Source of the DNA: CAVRZY01 sp963725415
GTDB taxonomy: Bacteria; Acidobacteriota; Terriglobia; Bryobacterales; Bryobacteraceae
DNA: 13,064 nucleotides
Assembly: GCA_963725415.1 (NCBI GenBank)
Contig: CAVRZY010000309.1
Location: 1 to 13,064 of the forward strand
Direction of reading: 5' to 3'
In this document: one piece after another, positions 11,865 to 13,064 of the stretch
Position numbering within the stretch: the stretch's first letter is position 1
How the letters are laid out: every line of letters begins with the position of its first letter
The notes under the pieces: model-generated
What the model saw: only the letters and a program-made list of their open reading frames with translations
What the model was told of the DNA's origin: nothing
Database searches by the model: none
Made by a program: the position numbers and the translations under genes

Positions 11865-12612
11865 TCAGCCCTCCGGAGAAGGACAACCGAATAATTCTAT
11901 CTCAAAAACCTCGCATATTTGGCTGAGGATAGAGCAGGTGTCGAATTCTCAGAGAGGCACCTACAGCTTGAATGATTCATGCGGAGAATTCGTTCATCGA
12001 AACCCCTACCGCGACGGCGAATATTCCTCTGTTGTTGAGAATCGTGGACCATCAGCAAACGCCCCCTTCCAGCGCGCCCCTTCTTCACCAAAAAGAACGA
12101 ATAAGTCTTTGCGAATCTCAATTGTTTTGGGATCTTCGTTATACAGAGCAATCATTGGTTTTTCTGTCTTGCGTGTCAGATCTCTCGCTCATTTCCGAAA
12201 AACCTGATATACCCACGCATGTGTCCGATCCGTGTCTTTTCCAACAGGCATGATCACGATGTCTGGCGCTACGGATTCCAGATGGTCCTTGATCTTGGCC
12301 CAGTTCTTGTGGAGAACCAGTCCTTACTGCCTTCCTCTATACAAAGGAAGGCAAGTCTACCCGGTGTCACCCCAAACATCTCTGCCGACAAGATTTGCTC
12401 CCTTCGGCGGATCTCGACCTTTTTTTCTTGTAAAGAAATAGAGTCACCGTTTTGCCTTGCTTTGAACATATTCATCCTCCACACCGGCGGGGGCCTTATG
12501 CTCGCAATGGCATACCAGATTTCGCATCCGGACCGCATCAGTAGCCTGCAGGTTATGGCCACAGTTTTCGGGATCATCGGGATGGGTACCAAGTACCAGG
12601 ACCCGACCGCAT
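11865..12612 (-). pseudogene. PIG-L/LmbE-family deacetylase pseudogene
   Basis: PIG-L/LmbE proteins are zinc-dependent de-N-acetylases acting on N-acetylglucosaminyl groups of glycolipids and similar compounds. On the minus strand a probable ATG at 12612-12610, after removal of one extra base near 12602-12604, gives MRSVLVLGTHPDDPENCG, which contains the zinc-binding HPDD motif (12573-12584). Pieces in other frames then follow in order: ITCRLL..SGCEIWYAIAS, EKKVEIRRREQILSAEMFGV, KNWAKIKDHLESVAPDIVIM, PVGKDTDRTHAWVYQVF, KPMIALYNEDPKTIEIR, and HDSQQQRNIRRRGRGFDERI. Defects include shifts near 12602-12604, 12556-12560, 12309-12313 and 12057-12059 and an in-frame TGA at 12189-12191. Another shift near the end would extend the product to a stop at 11865. 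The corrected length is about 245-250 residues, normal for the family. The gene is inactive as written unless the shifts are sequencing errors. Confidence 0.75.
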
Positions 12613-12631
12613 GTAGGTAAACGAACCTGTG

Positions 12632-13018
12632 TTAGATAGAAACATCTTCGAACTTACTCCATATAAATGGTCGATCCTTCCAATACCGTCTTAGCTCTGC
12701 AATAAACGTCTTCATATTTGTGACGATGGAATTGAAGTACGGCCGTTGCGATGATGGAAGCAAATTTTGTTCCATGGCCGTTTTTAAGCTAAACAGGATA
12801 TTTAACCCCTTAAGATATTTGGATAAATAAGAATGGAAGAGGGGCGAGATAGCTCGCGAATCATTCAAATAAAAAGGACCGAATAGGGATAAATGTGGTA
12901 ATAATTTTCCTCTAATTATTGTTCGATTGACAAGTGGGGTGGCAGGAGGGTAGATTGATTTTAAAGCAGATGGGCTATTCACAGCAAAATATTCAAAGGG
13001 CTCCTTTAAGCACGACAT
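12632..13018 (-). CDS. unrecognised 128-codon ORF, possibly the 3' part of a larger gene
   Basis: The frame runs from ATG (13018) to TAA (12632-12634) and stays open upstream as far as a TAG about 13 codons before the ATG. No clear ribosome binding site is seen, so the start is uncertain and the ORF could be the C-terminal part of a frameshifted longer gene, as its neighbours are. The product is rich in Leu, Pro, Ser, Lys and aromatic residues (for example LLPHLSLFGPFYLND and RRYWKDRPFIWSKFEDVSI). It has no signal peptide and no motif that I recognise. It ends about 20 nt before the probable start of the PIG-L pseudogene on the same strand, so the two may once have formed an operon. It may be a spurious or decaying ORF. 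Confidence 0.4.
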   Translation of the reverse strand: MSCLKEPFEYFAVNSPSALKSIYPPATPLVNRTIIRGKLLPHLSLFGPFYLNDSRAISPLFHSYLSKYLKGLNILFSLKTAMEQNLLPSSQRPYFNSIVTNMKTFIAELRRYWKDRPFIWSKFEDVSI

Positions 13019-13064
13019 GAGATCGCGATAGCAATACGTACTAGTCAGGTGCTACATAGACATA

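Noticed and set aside
12219..12620. 133-codon plus-strand frame
   Set aside because: It is antisense to the PIG-L pseudogene, whose minus-strand pieces, including HPDD, are recognisable.
1..13064. CRISPR array, tRNA, rRNA or integrase/attachment site
   Set aside because: I saw no regularly spaced direct repeats, no tRNA-like cloverleaf, no integrase gene and no direct repeat that could mark both prophage ends; only one boundary is inside the window.

Overview
The window has two unlike parts. Positions 1 to about 10215 are a tightly packed, GC-rich, single-strand (+) block of tailed-phage structural genes. The order is the usual neck-to-tail order of a long-tailed, non-contractile (siphovirus-like) phage or prophage. 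From about 10216 to 13064 the DNA is much less GC-rich. It carries genes on the minus strand, most of them broken by frameshifts, and a cluster of palindromic repeats.

Phage block, left to right: the 3' end of an unidentified gene (2-301); a coiled-coil Ala/Lys/Gln-rich protein (374-706); a small zinc-ribbon protein (786-1058); a head-tail joining protein (1074-1424); a virion morphogenesis/tail completion protein (1424-2179); a second zinc-ribbon protein (2182-2424); a membrane cassette made of a lipoprotein with three membrane segments (2421-3092), an XhlA-like membrane protein (3096-3440) and a possible 24-residue peptide (3443-3517); a 1203-residue protein (3521-7132); the major tail (tube) protein (7144-8022); tail assembly chaperones joined by a programmed -1 frameshift (8041-8774); and a tape measure protein (8767-10215). 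Many genes overlap or abut at their start and stop codons, which suggests one co-transcribed late operon.

The most unusual part is 2421-7132. At the place where a short tail terminator gene is expected, there is a very long protein. Its N-terminal and central parts look like a beta-helix adhesin or tail-spike, followed by a Fn3-like segment, and only its last ~150 residues look like a tail terminator. Just upstream is a membrane/lysis-like cassette that does not normally sit between tail completion and tail terminator. A well-formed frameshift signal (A AAA AAC, 7-nt spacer, stem-loop) lies at the end of the first tail chaperone gene.

Flank: after the tape measure stop there is an apparent ribosome binding site but no gene. 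About 20 bases later begins the 3' end of a minus-strand biotin-protein ligase (birA) with four single-base frameshifts. Then come about 480 bases without a recognisable gene, a cluster of nested hairpin repeats (11508-11819), a frameshifted PIG-L/LmbE-type deacetylase pseudogene (11865-12612, minus) and an unrecognised 128-codon ORF (12632-13018, minus). The distal tail, baseplate and lysis genes expected after a tape measure are absent. The boundary near 10220 is therefore either the edge of a truncated prophage or an assembly chimera. The host is not certain. The HTH-less BirA and the dispersed hairpin repeats remind me of Chloroflexota (Dehalococcoidia-like) genomes, but this is a recollection and not a search result.
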